Positions 25,068-32,538 of a stretch of DNA of 42,951 nucleotides are shown one piece after another (within the stretch, counting starts at the first letter, position 1; the number at the start of each line of letters is the position of its first letter). A program made the position numbers and the translations under genes. The DNA is from a bacterium. Its GTDB lineage: Bacteria; Planctomycetota; SZUA-567. The DNA lies in assembly GCA_003245715.1 (NCBI GenBank), contig QKCJ01000062.1, positions 1 through 42,951 of the forward strand, read 5' to 3'. The notes under the pieces are model-generated. The model was not told the origin of the DNA. It ran no database searches and saw only the letters and a program-made list of their open reading frames with translations.

Positions 25068-26123
25068 CTATTTTGTGTTCATATAATTCTTGATGTAAGA
25101 ATCATCAAAAACAAGATCCGCCCCGCCCTTTATGTTTCCGGCTTTTGCGTACTTAACAACAGGCTGCTTGGACACAATATCATGTGTAACACAAAAACGC
25201 ACCACTTTGTTCATGATGCCGGCGGTATTCTTCTCAGCAAGAACGTCACATCCTTTTTCCGGGGTATTGTAAAACAGCGTCTGCTGGACAACCTTTTTCA
25301 TCTGCGGCAACTTGAGGTTTGAAAATTTCTCGCCAATAGCAAGCAACGCTTCATCGGCAGTTGCCGGATCAGCCAGCAAGCCATTAACCCGGTAAAACGC
25401 CTCAATAACCGCACAGGCAAATTTATCGCCCTTGTCTTTTTTAAGTGCCGCTTCAGATACAACCACCATATCAATAATCTCGCCGGGGATACTGGTCGAA
25501 TCAAAAATTACCCGGCAATCTTTTCTTTTATCCAGCGTCTCAAGCACAAACGGATTCCAGACGACAATCGCCTCATAACCTTCTTTCTTTTGCTGCATGG
25601 CCGCGGCTGCCGCTGCCGGGTCCATGTTTGTAAACTTGTAATCGGCCTCTTTTTTACCAAGAATTTCAAGGTTGCGCACAAAGCAGTACTCAGAGACAGT
25701 CTTGGCCAGACCAAATACCGCCTTCCCCTTAAGATCAGAAACAGTCTTAATGGAATTATCAACAATACACGCATCAGCCCCCATTGAAGTGCTTGTCGGC
25801 AGCACCGCGCGTGACTTTACCGTCAGACTAGGATTAAGCACATCCATATTGGTAATGCAGACAGCATCACATTTGCCTGAACCATACATCACAAGGCAGG
25901 TGTCATAATCCGCTTCCTTAAGCTCAATATCGACACCCCATTTTTTTTCAACCTCACCCATTCGCCCCCTGGCACCATCAATGATCTTATAAGAATCCGC
26001 TACACCGAAAACACTCCATGACGGATACTCGCTCCAGGCCAATGAGAAGACCGGTGTTTCAGCCGCGCTTATATTAACCAAACCGACAAATGCCATAATA
26101 ACCACAGATATAAACAGTCGCAT
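25068..26123 (-). CDS. Periplasmic solute-binding protein, NMT1/SsuA-like
   Basis: The 351-residue secreted protein has a clear signal peptide (MRLFISVVIMAFVGLVNISA, cleavage near AAE). The mature protein shows the two-lobed binding-protein pattern: FSLAWSEYPSWSVFGVADSY at the start, then ADYDTCLVMYGSGKCDAVCITNMDVL, DLKGKAVFGLAKTVSEYCFV and EAIVVWNPFVLETL. It should deliver a small ligand to the adjacent permease. The ligand is not evident; sulfonates, nitrate, pyrimidine precursors and others are bound by relatives. Two more proteins of this operon carry a related domain fused to OmpA, so the same or a competing ligand may be sensed at the cell wall. Confidence 0.88.
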   Translation of the reverse strand: MRLFISVVIMAFVGLVNISAAETPVFSLAWSEYPSWSVFGVADSYKIIDGARGRMGEVEKKWGVDIELKEADYDTCLVMYGSGKCDAVCITNMDVLNPSLTVKSRAVLPTSTSMGADACIVDNSIKTVSDLKGKAVFGLAKTVSEYCFVRNLEILGKKEADYKFTNMDPAAAAAAMQQKKEGYEAIVVWNPFVLETLDKRKDCRVIFDSTSIPGEIIDMVVVSEAALKKDKGDKFACAVIEAFYRVNGLLADPATADEALLAIGEKFSNLKLPQMKKVVQQTLFYNTPEKGCDVLAEKNTAGIMNKVVRFCVTHDIVSKQPVVKYAKAGNIKGGADLVFDDSYIKNYMNTK

Positions 26124-26187
26124 TTCTTCCCCTTTGCTTAATGCAATCTATATTCAGTTCCCAATAACCCAGTTTTTCAATAGGATT

Positions 26188-27009
26188 CTACTCAGGCAAA
26201 GCTGATGTTTTGGTTTCACCGGCCTTGTCTTTACTGCCACTCTCAGCTGCACCAGCCAGACCAATCAACTGGTCAAATTCTGAATTGCTACTGCTGCGGC
26301 GGGCATACTCAAGAAATTCATTTTCCTGTACGCGTGAATCGGTACCGGCAAGCTCTTTACTGATTCTCGCTTCGGCCTTGACTTCCTGACGAAGATTACG
26401 CAGATTTTCAAGTTCCTTGGCCGTTCCGTCCTGAGCAATACCGGCGAGCGCGTCGGCAACTTCCTTCTCCTGATTTGAAGCAATCATGTCGGCAACCGCA
26501 TCAGAAGCTTCAGCCTTGATTTTTTCAATCTCACGTACAAGGTGCTGCAGTTGTACCTTATGCTCACCAATCCTGGTTTCATATTCCTGAATATCCTTCT
26601 CGACTTCATCAATCCGCTCCTGCTTCTCGGCAAGCGTAGAGGAGAAATCATTATAAGCATTCAGGCATTTGAGATACTCTTCATCCTGCTTGATCTCTTC
26701 CTGACTCTTGCCGCCAAGCGTGGCTACACGCTCCTTGGCCTTAGCCAGAGCGCCGGCCTTCAATCGCTCAAGTTTCTCCACCTCTTCAGTAAGGCGCTTG
26801 ATGGTCGCCATCTTCTTTTCCTGCTGGGCGATCAACCCGGCAACAGCCTGTTTGTACTGCTGGATACGTGAAGTCTGTTGGCTCAACACCTCGTCATACT
26901 TGGCACGCACAACATGCGGATTGGTATCAAGAGTACGGCGCGCCGCGTCAATCTGCCCTGTCACAAGATACCCCACAGCCTTAACCCAACGAAAAATTGC
27001 TCCAAACAT
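26188..27009 (-). CDS. PspA/IM30 family protein
   Basis: The 273-residue protein has the PspA layout. A short N-terminal amphipathic segment (MFGAIFRWVKAVGYLVTGQI) is followed by a long alpha-helical coiled coil through about residue 225 (YDEVLSQQTSRIQQYKQAVAG; QQEKKMATIKRLTEEVEKLE; EYETRIGEHKVQLQHLVREIE). The tail is low in order. PspA proteins are ESCRT-III-like, polymerise on the inner membrane and protect it under stress. No pspBC or pspF is nearby, so this copy is not the proteobacterial phage-shock operon. It sits among an ABC importer, a vWA protein and an AAA+ ATPase, which fits an alternative PspA-based membrane maintenance system. Confidence 0.85.
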   Translation of the reverse strand: MFGAIFRWVKAVGYLVTGQIDAARRTLDTNPHVVRAKYDEVLSQQTSRIQQYKQAVAGLIAQQEKKMATIKRLTEEVEKLERLKAGALAKAKERVATLGGKSQEEIKQDEEYLKCLNAYNDFSSTLAEKQERIDEVEKDIQEYETRIGEHKVQLQHLVREIEKIKAEASDAVADMIASNQEKEVADALAGIAQDGTAKELENLRNLRQEVKAEARISKELAGTDSRVQENEFLEYARRSSSNSEFDQLIGLAGAAESGSKDKAGETKTSALPE

Positions 27010-27089
27010 TATCTCTCCTTATTTTAAAAATTTCATAATCCATAAAGTTTATATTTTATCAGCAGCAGATAATAAACCGCCGCCAAGCC

Positions 27090-27869
27090 CTATTCATAAT
27101 CGCCGCCGCCAATTTCTTTTTCGATTACAGCCATCCGCTTTTCAGCTGCACGCGCAACCGTCAGACTATCCTCAAGCTCACGGCTGATTCTTTTGACCTC
27201 CTCATCGCCACCATTCTCAGAAGCAGATATTTCATGCAGCCCAGCCAGTACATCCCCAAGCTTGCGCAAACCCGAATTGACATCCTTAAGCATCTTTTCC
27301 CGCCGCTCCAGAATCGGCTCGCGAGCCGCCTTGACACTGATCTGAGCTGCTACCTTCCAAAGTTCCAGAGTCTTGCCCAGCAAGTTAACACAGGAATCAA
27401 AGAGTCGCGATACATTATTCATAATCTCCGCCCGCGAGGACGAATTAACCTCTTCCGGCCAGAGCGCAGAGCTGGCAAAAGCCTCGGTTAATTTGCGCAA
27501 GTCACGAAGCGCCGTCTCCGTGCGTTTATCACCGTCACTTTCAAGGTCTTTCTCAAGCTTGTCAAGCGCCGCTGTCTGGCTCTCCTTAATATCAGCGCTG
27601 ATTTCCTGCGCCACCTCCTGACCGATCTCCCCGCCGGAAGTCAGAAGCTTTGTCGCAAATATCCCGGCAGAAACCAGTAACGCGCCAATTCCGGCAAACA
27701 CCGCCGCCCCACTTCTGAGATCCAGCGCCCAGTTTGCCATAAAGCTGCTGCAGCCAATAACAAATGGCGCCAAAACAGTCGGAGAGCTTAAAATTTTCAG
27801 CCAGAATCTCTGGTTGAACTCTTCTTTATAATCACCGGAATCACCGGAAGAAGCCGGGTTATTTTTCAT
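27090..27869 (-). CDS. Two-TM protein with coiled-coil C-terminus
   Basis: The 259-residue protein has an N-terminal cytoplasmic stretch and two hydrophobic segments (about 29-48, SPTVLAPFVIGCSSFMANWA, and 54-74, GAAVFAGIGALLVSAGIFAT). A helical, heavily charged region to the end follows (LDKLEKDLESDGDKRTETALRDLRKL; EEVKRISRELEDSLTVARAAEKRMAV). No known family is recognised. A membrane hairpin with a cytoplasmic coiled coil could dock the neighbouring PspA filament. It begins 11 bases after the second solute-binding-OmpA gene and precedes pspA by 80 bases. Confidence 0.75.
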   Translation of the reverse strand: MKNNPASSGDSGDYKEEFNQRFWLKILSSPTVLAPFVIGCSSFMANWALDLRSGAAVFAGIGALLVSAGIFATKLLTSGGEIGQEVAQEISADIKESQTAALDKLEKDLESDGDKRTETALRDLRKLTEAFASSALWPEEVNSSSRAEIMNNVSRLFDSCVNLLGKTLELWKVAAQISVKAAREPILERREKMLKDVNSGLRKLGDVLAGLHEISASENGGDEEVKRISRELEDSLTVARAAEKRMAVIEKEIGGGDYE

Positions 27870-27880
27870 ACGGCAATCCG

Positions 27881-29416
27881 TTAAAATGTTCTCTGCACAA
27901 GTTCAAAGGTAACGCTCTGCCCTTCCCCGCCGATAAGCCCGACCGAACCCATCTCACGCTTGAGCCGCTGTGGAGGGACATTATTTTTCAGCATCTGGTC
28001 ATAAACAGCCTGCGCTCTCTCAAGAGCCAGCTTGCGATTAGCCTCAGAATCTCCATCACTTCGTGTATTACCATAAATTTTCAGGTAATACCCAGGCAGA
28101 CTCAGCAATGTTCTTGCCGTTTTTTCAAGCTCACGCCTGCTCTGAAAATTAATGCTCGCCCGCCCTCTGGCAAAGGAAACAGGCTTGACCTTCATCTCGC
28201 CAACCGGCACAAGCTTCTGCCACTCATCAGCACTCAACTCCCGCAGGTCAATCTTGCGCGACTTTGATTTAACCGAGTCCGGCCTGAAGCCACTCCGGCT
28301 CAATTCCTGCAACGGAGCAGAATAAAAAATCTTCGCAAGTTCCTGCTCTGAAAGTGCGTCACCGGCAATTGCCCCGGTATTTTTCAAAACGTCGACAACA
28401 TTTGCAATACCGTCCTCAAGCAGAATATCGCTGCTGCCTTTCTGCCGGTTGATATCAAAAGCGGCATAATTCTGCAGAGTGTTTTTCCAGTCAATACTCT
28501 TGGCCAGGGTCTTGGCCTGATCCTTGCTAAGCTTGTCCGCACCATGCCCGGAGTCAGAAAGCAATAACTCTTCCATCCCGCCCTCGGAATCAATATAGTA
28601 ATTAAAGGCGTTAAAATACGCCCTCAAAACCTCGACAACGACCTCAGGATTATCACGCAGGAAATGCCGCTCGGCAACCAGTACATCAATGATATGACCG
28701 CTGAGTTTAGAACTATCTATCAGGATATGCGCGTCAGGGTCCTTCAATGCCAAAGAGACATACGGTTCCCACAAAGCATATGCAACCGGCAAATTTTTAT
28801 TGGCGCCCAAAAAGGATTCAAAAACTTTTTTTGCACCGTCACGCTTCACCATCCAGTTACCAGAGAGCTGCGGAAGATTGAAGCGGGCAATCATCGTACG
28901 CGCCAGAAACTCACTTGGCGAATCCGGAGTAAGCTCGATCTTGCCTTTTGCGGTATTAAGGTCGTGAATACTGCCAAGAACGTTACGGTAGGAAATAATC
29001 GCGTCCGCGCCCTGGCTTTCATCAACAAGCGAGACTATTGCCGCCGGAAATTTTCCAAGCTTCAACCCTGAACTGATAAACGAATCAACCGTAAAAACAG
29101 CCATCTGGACATTACGTCTCTCAAGCGCCCCCATGCGCGCATTATAGCCGGCATTATCATCAACAATAATCAGCCTTATCCCTTTATCAGAGAGCAGTTC
29201 ACGAATTTTCGCAGAACGCAGAACAGAATAACCGGAAAATGAGTCCGCAGCAATTGTGACCGTGTGCTTGTACCGGCTGTCATTACCGGTCAAGTCGGCA
29301 AGCTCGTCATCAAAATAAGGTAAAATATAAAACTTGGCTGCCACCGATAACGCGCCTAAAATTATTATCCAGATTATCGCCGCCACCAGACAGCCCTTTG
29401 AAGAACGCTCAGCCAT
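27881..29416 (-). CDS. Solute-binding-like protein fused to a divergent OmpA domain (second copy)
   Basis: The 511-residue protein has an uncleaved-looking N-terminal anchor (LVAAIIWIIILGALSVAAKFY). A binding-protein domain related to NMT1/phosphate-type proteins follows (YKHTVTIAADSFSGYSVLRS; AVFTVDSFISSGLKLGKFPA; VAYALWEPYVSLALKD). The C-terminal OmpA-like domain (about 400-511) contains LKIYGNTRSDGDSEANRKLA and ends QSVTFELVQRTF. The GHTD-type start of the OmpA motif reads GNTR and the usual NRRVE arginine is lost, so peptidoglycan binding may be weak or altered. It likely sits in the inner membrane facing the periplasm and reports a ligand to the operon's machinery. The gap to the vWA gene is 4 bases. 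Confidence 0.8.
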   Translation of the reverse strand: MAERSSKGCLVAAIIWIIILGALSVAAKFYILPYFDDELADLTGNDSRYKHTVTIAADSFSGYSVLRSAKIRELLSDKGIRLIIVDDNAGYNARMGALERRNVQMAVFTVDSFISSGLKLGKFPAAIVSLVDESQGADAIISYRNVLGSIHDLNTAKGKIELTPDSPSEFLARTMIARFNLPQLSGNWMVKRDGAKKVFESFLGANKNLPVAYALWEPYVSLALKDPDAHILIDSSKLSGHIIDVLVAERHFLRDNPEVVVEVLRAYFNAFNYYIDSEGGMEELLLSDSGHGADKLSKDQAKTLAKSIDWKNTLQNYAAFDINRQKGSSDILLEDGIANVVDVLKNTGAIAGDALSEQELAKIFYSAPLQELSRSGFRPDSVKSKSRKIDLRELSADEWQKLVPVGEMKVKPVSFARGRASINFQSRRELEKTARTLLSLPGYYLKIYGNTRSDGDSEANRKLALERAQAVYDQMLKNNVPPQRLKREMGSVGLIGGEGQSVTFELVQRTF

Positions 29417-29420
29417 TTAT

Positions 29421-30326
29421 CTACCTGCTCTTCTTGCCAAAAAGTGACTTTAAAAATATAAACGCAATCACCGCCAGAATTATTTTCCACCAGCCAATAC
29501 CATCGCTGCCGTCGATTTTAACGTTACTATTCCCCTGCTGGGTATTTGCTGGGGCATTACTGACGTTTGATTTTGTTTCGGTATTTTTAACCACAACAGC
29601 CTTAGCCTGTACCGGCTCGCCCAGAGCCTTAATCATCGCACCTGCCGTTTCGGCAGGAATAGAAGCAATCTCGGTAAATGCCTCAGAAGCCGCAACAGAA
29701 GCGTCCGCGCCGCCGACCTCGGCAAAGACATCAGCAACCGCTTTCTTCAAAGCCTGCGGGTCATCAGCGCTGCGGTAGGAATGCGCCCAGTTAGCCAGTT
29801 TATGCTTGCCAGACATATCCACCCCGATAACATCAAGCCTGATACCGCTGGAAATTACTGAAGGGGCATAAACATTTACCTTTTCCGGATCGCTCGCCTG
29901 CCCGTCAGTAACTACCAGCAAACGGTACGTGCCATAACCTAGCTGTTTTTTCCGTTTATCCTTGAGAGCATCAGTACCCATGGCAATAAAACGCCCAAGC
30001 GGTGTTCCGCCATTTGGCGTAGCCCTGTCAATGGCCGCTTTTATTTTATTGTCATCCCTCGGCCCCAGCGGAAAGCGCCATTCTTTATTATCACCCCCGC
30101 CAAAAACAAGAAGGCCGATATGGGTGTCAGGCGGAACCTGCGCAAGCACTTCTTTCAGCGCATCCTTGGCCGCGTCCATCTTTACCGTTGTAGTACCACG
30201 CATAAACGAGTTCATCGAACCCGATGCGTCAAGCACCACCACCACATTATTTACCATTACATCTTCAGCCCCGCATACCACCCACGTCACCAGCAGCAGG
30301 CAGAAGAACATTCTGGCGATTTTCAT
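29421..30326 (-). CDS. von Willebrand factor A domain protein, secreted and C-terminally anchored
   Basis: The 301-residue protein has a signal peptide (MKIARMFFCLLLVTWVVCGA) and a vWA domain with an intact MIDAS. DASGS gives Asp33, Ser35 and Ser37, TPNGGTPLGRF supplies the threonine and VVTDGQAS the second aspartate. A linker rich in Asn, Thr and Ser leads to a C-terminal TM (WKIILAVIAFIFLKSLF) with a basic end. The vWA domain would face the periplasm and bind a partner through a metal ion. I chose the ATG preceded by AAAGGGGAA, nine codons inside the longest frame, because it begins the signal peptide. Partners are probably the solute-binding-OmpA proteins encoded on both sides. Confidence 0.88.
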   Translation of the reverse strand: MKIARMFFCLLLVTWVVCGAEDVMVNNVVVVLDASGSMNSFMRGTTTVKMDAAKDALKEVLAQVPPDTHIGLLVFGGGDNKEWRFPLGPRDDNKIKAAIDRATPNGGTPLGRFIAMGTDALKDKRKKQLGYGTYRLLVVTDGQASDPEKVNVYAPSVISSGIRLDVIGVDMSGKHKLANWAHSYRSADDPQALKKAVADVFAEVGGADASVAASEAFTEIASIPAETAGAMIKALGEPVQAKAVVVKNTETKSNVSNAPANTQQGNSNVKIDGSDGIGWWKIILAVIAFIFLKSLFGKKSR

Positions 30327-30388
30327 CTCTTCCCCTTTAATTTTAATATGCACGTCAAATCTGTCAAAGCGTCATCAGCAGGCAATAA

Positions 30389-32227
30389 TCAGAAATCAAA
30401 GTCAGAACTGCTGCTGGCCTCCGCCTCAACCCTGATAAGCCTGAACTCGACACGCATATTTTTCTTCGCTTCATCCATATTACCCGGCTTTGCGATAAAC
30501 GGCTCACGCACCCCGACACCAACCGGCTGAATCTGGCTTTCATCAAGCGTCAACCCCTTTTTGGCCGCATACTTGATAACCGAATCACGCACCGCCTCAG
30601 CTCTTGACCGGCTCAGGTTAAGCGCCGCCTGCATGGTCTGCCGCGGATCACCACTACTCGCACCATCAAATTCACCCGCCTCAATCAGTTTGACAATCTG
30701 GCCGGTTGAGGACAGATCAAGCGGACGCCCCCTGAAGGAATAACTGTAATTGCCGTTGCTGCCTGTACGCTTGATAATACCTTTTGCAACACCGGCACGC
30801 ACCAGATCAAGCAGGGTCTTGGTCGGGTCGCTATGCCCGCGGATAGCAAATACCGCGTTACCATATTTATTTGCCATTTCAACCAGACGCTGATACTCCG
30901 CCCCGTACTGGACATCATTAAACTCTTTCTGGTTTGGCTGGAAGTTGATAGTGAAGCTGACAATTGTCCGGTCATCAAGGCCGCCGCGGGTACTCAGCTG
31001 CTCAATCTCCTCAAGCACCGCCTCTGCGCGGAAACGGTCTTTACGCTCGACCTTAGTGATACTGAGCATACTCGTCAGGTTCTTGTCAGTGTAATCAAGC
31101 GGTGAGGGGAATAACCCGCTTCTGATCTTGGCGTAACCCTGATTGACCGCCAGATCAAGCGCCGCTTTCTGCATCGCATCAAAACCGGACAGATTATTCT
31201 TCTGGGTAAAGAAGGCGACGTTACCCGGATAGCCGACGAGCGTACAGTCCTGCAGCAAACCATGCGCGTCTTCCTCAAGAGTCGGGATTGTCTCCTTACC
31301 GTAAATCTCCTGAGTCAGCTTGAGCAGCTTCATATAATCAGACGACCCGCCACTCTCAAAACTCTTTTTAAGCTTGATAACGTCCTCACTCCCCTTGAGA
31401 TAACCAGCAACAAACTTCCTAACGATATCAGGATGCTGGTCATAAAAATCCTTGCGGCAAACATAGACATCCGCAATCGAGCGCGACATTTCAGCCGTTG
31501 AAACCAGAACCTTCGCACCCGTCACTGTTCCTTCCGCACCACTCCCGATACTCTTAAGACCACCGCTAAGCCCAAGCATGTCCGGCGTAATGACAAAACA
31601 CGCATCAACTGAAGGATCTTTTCTGAACTTCTCAGCCGGTGAGCCCGGGCCTGAAAGATTCTTCATCCAAACAACCTCAATATCACTCCACTTGAGCTGC
31701 CCGGTCTTGAGAATATCATCAAGCATGCCAACATGCGGCCCGCCCTGCTGCAAGGCAATCTTCTTGCCCCTCAGATCATTGACACTGCGGATATCTTTAC
31801 GCGCCACCATATGATCGCCAGCCGACCAGGTAAGCTGCAAAATAACCATGCCCTTGGTACGCGGATCTGAACCAATCACCTCAGAAGCCATCCCCATCAT
31901 GCGGAATGTCCCGCGCAAAAACGGACTGCGCCCTGAGAGATAATCGCGCACCTGCTGGACAAAATCATCACCCGCAACCAACTTGAGGTTAAGCCCCTCT
32001 TTGGCAAATATCGTCCCCGGTTTTGTCTTGAGCCCACCGTTGGCGTAAAATGTCACCATATCCCCGCCCCAGGTTATATATGGAACCTGCAATGGATCAG
32101 TCGACGTTACAGCCCCGACCCTGACATCACCTACCAGCTTTTTAAAGTTGTTATCCTGCGCCTGAATTGACGCCGCAAACAAAAGCGCAACCATAACCGC
32201 CCATATGCAGAGCATACCTCTGAACAT
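30389..32227 (-). CDS. Solute-binding protein/OmpA fusion (first copy)
   Basis: The 612-residue secreted protein has a signal peptide (MFRGMLCIWAVMVALLFAAS, cleavage near AQA). An NMT1/SsuA-like binding domain follows (YITWGGDMVTFYANGGLKT; DLRGKKIALQQGGPHVG; VCRKDFYDQHPDIVRKFVAG). The C-terminal OmpA domain (from about 440) has IRGHSDPT, LSRSRAEAVRDSVIKYAAKK and NMRVEFRL, so the peptidoglycan-binding residues look intact. An insertion of about 60 residues lies between the first two blocks. NCBI names such proteins 'phosphate ABC transporter substrate-binding/OmpA family'. The start is set by GGGGAGG before the ATG; 31 extra upstream codons lack support. It is the first gene of the operon. Confidence 0.85.
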   Translation of the reverse strand: MFRGMLCIWAVMVALLFAASIQAQDNNFKKLVGDVRVGAVTSTDPLQVPYITWGGDMVTFYANGGLKTKPGTIFAKEGLNLKLVAGDDFVQQVRDYLSGRSPFLRGTFRMMGMASEVIGSDPRTKGMVILQLTWSAGDHMVARKDIRSVNDLRGKKIALQQGGPHVGMLDDILKTGQLKWSDIEVVWMKNLSGPGSPAEKFRKDPSVDACFVITPDMLGLSGGLKSIGSGAEGTVTGAKVLVSTAEMSRSIADVYVCRKDFYDQHPDIVRKFVAGYLKGSEDVIKLKKSFESGGSSDYMKLLKLTQEIYGKETIPTLEEDAHGLLQDCTLVGYPGNVAFFTQKNNLSGFDAMQKAALDLAVNQGYAKIRSGLFPSPLDYTDKNLTSMLSITKVERKDRFRAEAVLEEIEQLSTRGGLDDRTIVSFTINFQPNQKEFNDVQYGAEYQRLVEMANKYGNAVFAIRGHSDPTKTLLDLVRAGVAKGIIKRTGSNGNYSYSFRGRPLDLSSTGQIVKLIEAGEFDGASSGDPRQTMQAALNLSRSRAEAVRDSVIKYAAKKGLTLDESQIQPVGVGVREPFIAKPGNMDEAKKNMRVEFRLIRVEAEASSSSDFDF

Positions 32228-32473
32228 AATAAATTCCTCCCCGTTAAAAAATTTATACATTACAGTAATCTGATTTTTAATAAAACATTCCCTTCCAGAT
32301 ATAAAAAATCCGGATATCATGATATGCTAATTATCATTACCCGACATAGGCAAAGCGTAAAATTTCATAACTAATAATAACTTTTGACCTTATAATATCA
32401 ACCATATTCTGTATGCCAAAAGTACAAATTCCAGTCAGCAACAAATCAGCCCAACACCAATAAATGAGTAATA
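32228..32473. other. Upstream region of the ten-gene operon
   Basis: No gene is seen. The operon promoter must lie here. On the - strand TATAAA near 32253 is a possible -10 without a good -35. The region is A+T-rich, and a small inverted repeat (ATCATGAT) lies near 32317. I cannot name an operator. Confidence 0.3.
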
Positions 32474-32511
32474 AATAAAAAAAAGCTGCTCCGGCACTGG
32501 CCGCAGCAGCT
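32474..32511 (-). terminator. Rho-independent terminator of the esterase gene
   Basis: On the - strand the stem AGCTGCTGCGGC pairs with GCCGGAGCAGCT around CAGT, with one G/G mismatch, and is followed by eight T. It lies 28 bases after the sialate O-acetylesterase stop and separates that gene from the envelope operon. Confidence 0.85.
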
Positions 32512-32538
32512 CTGATAAACCTGAGTTAAGCCAGATAA

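Noticed and set aside
26188..27009. Classical phage-shock operon around pspA.
   Set aside because: pspB, pspC and pspF are absent; the neighbours are ABC, vWA, OmpA and AAA+ genes.
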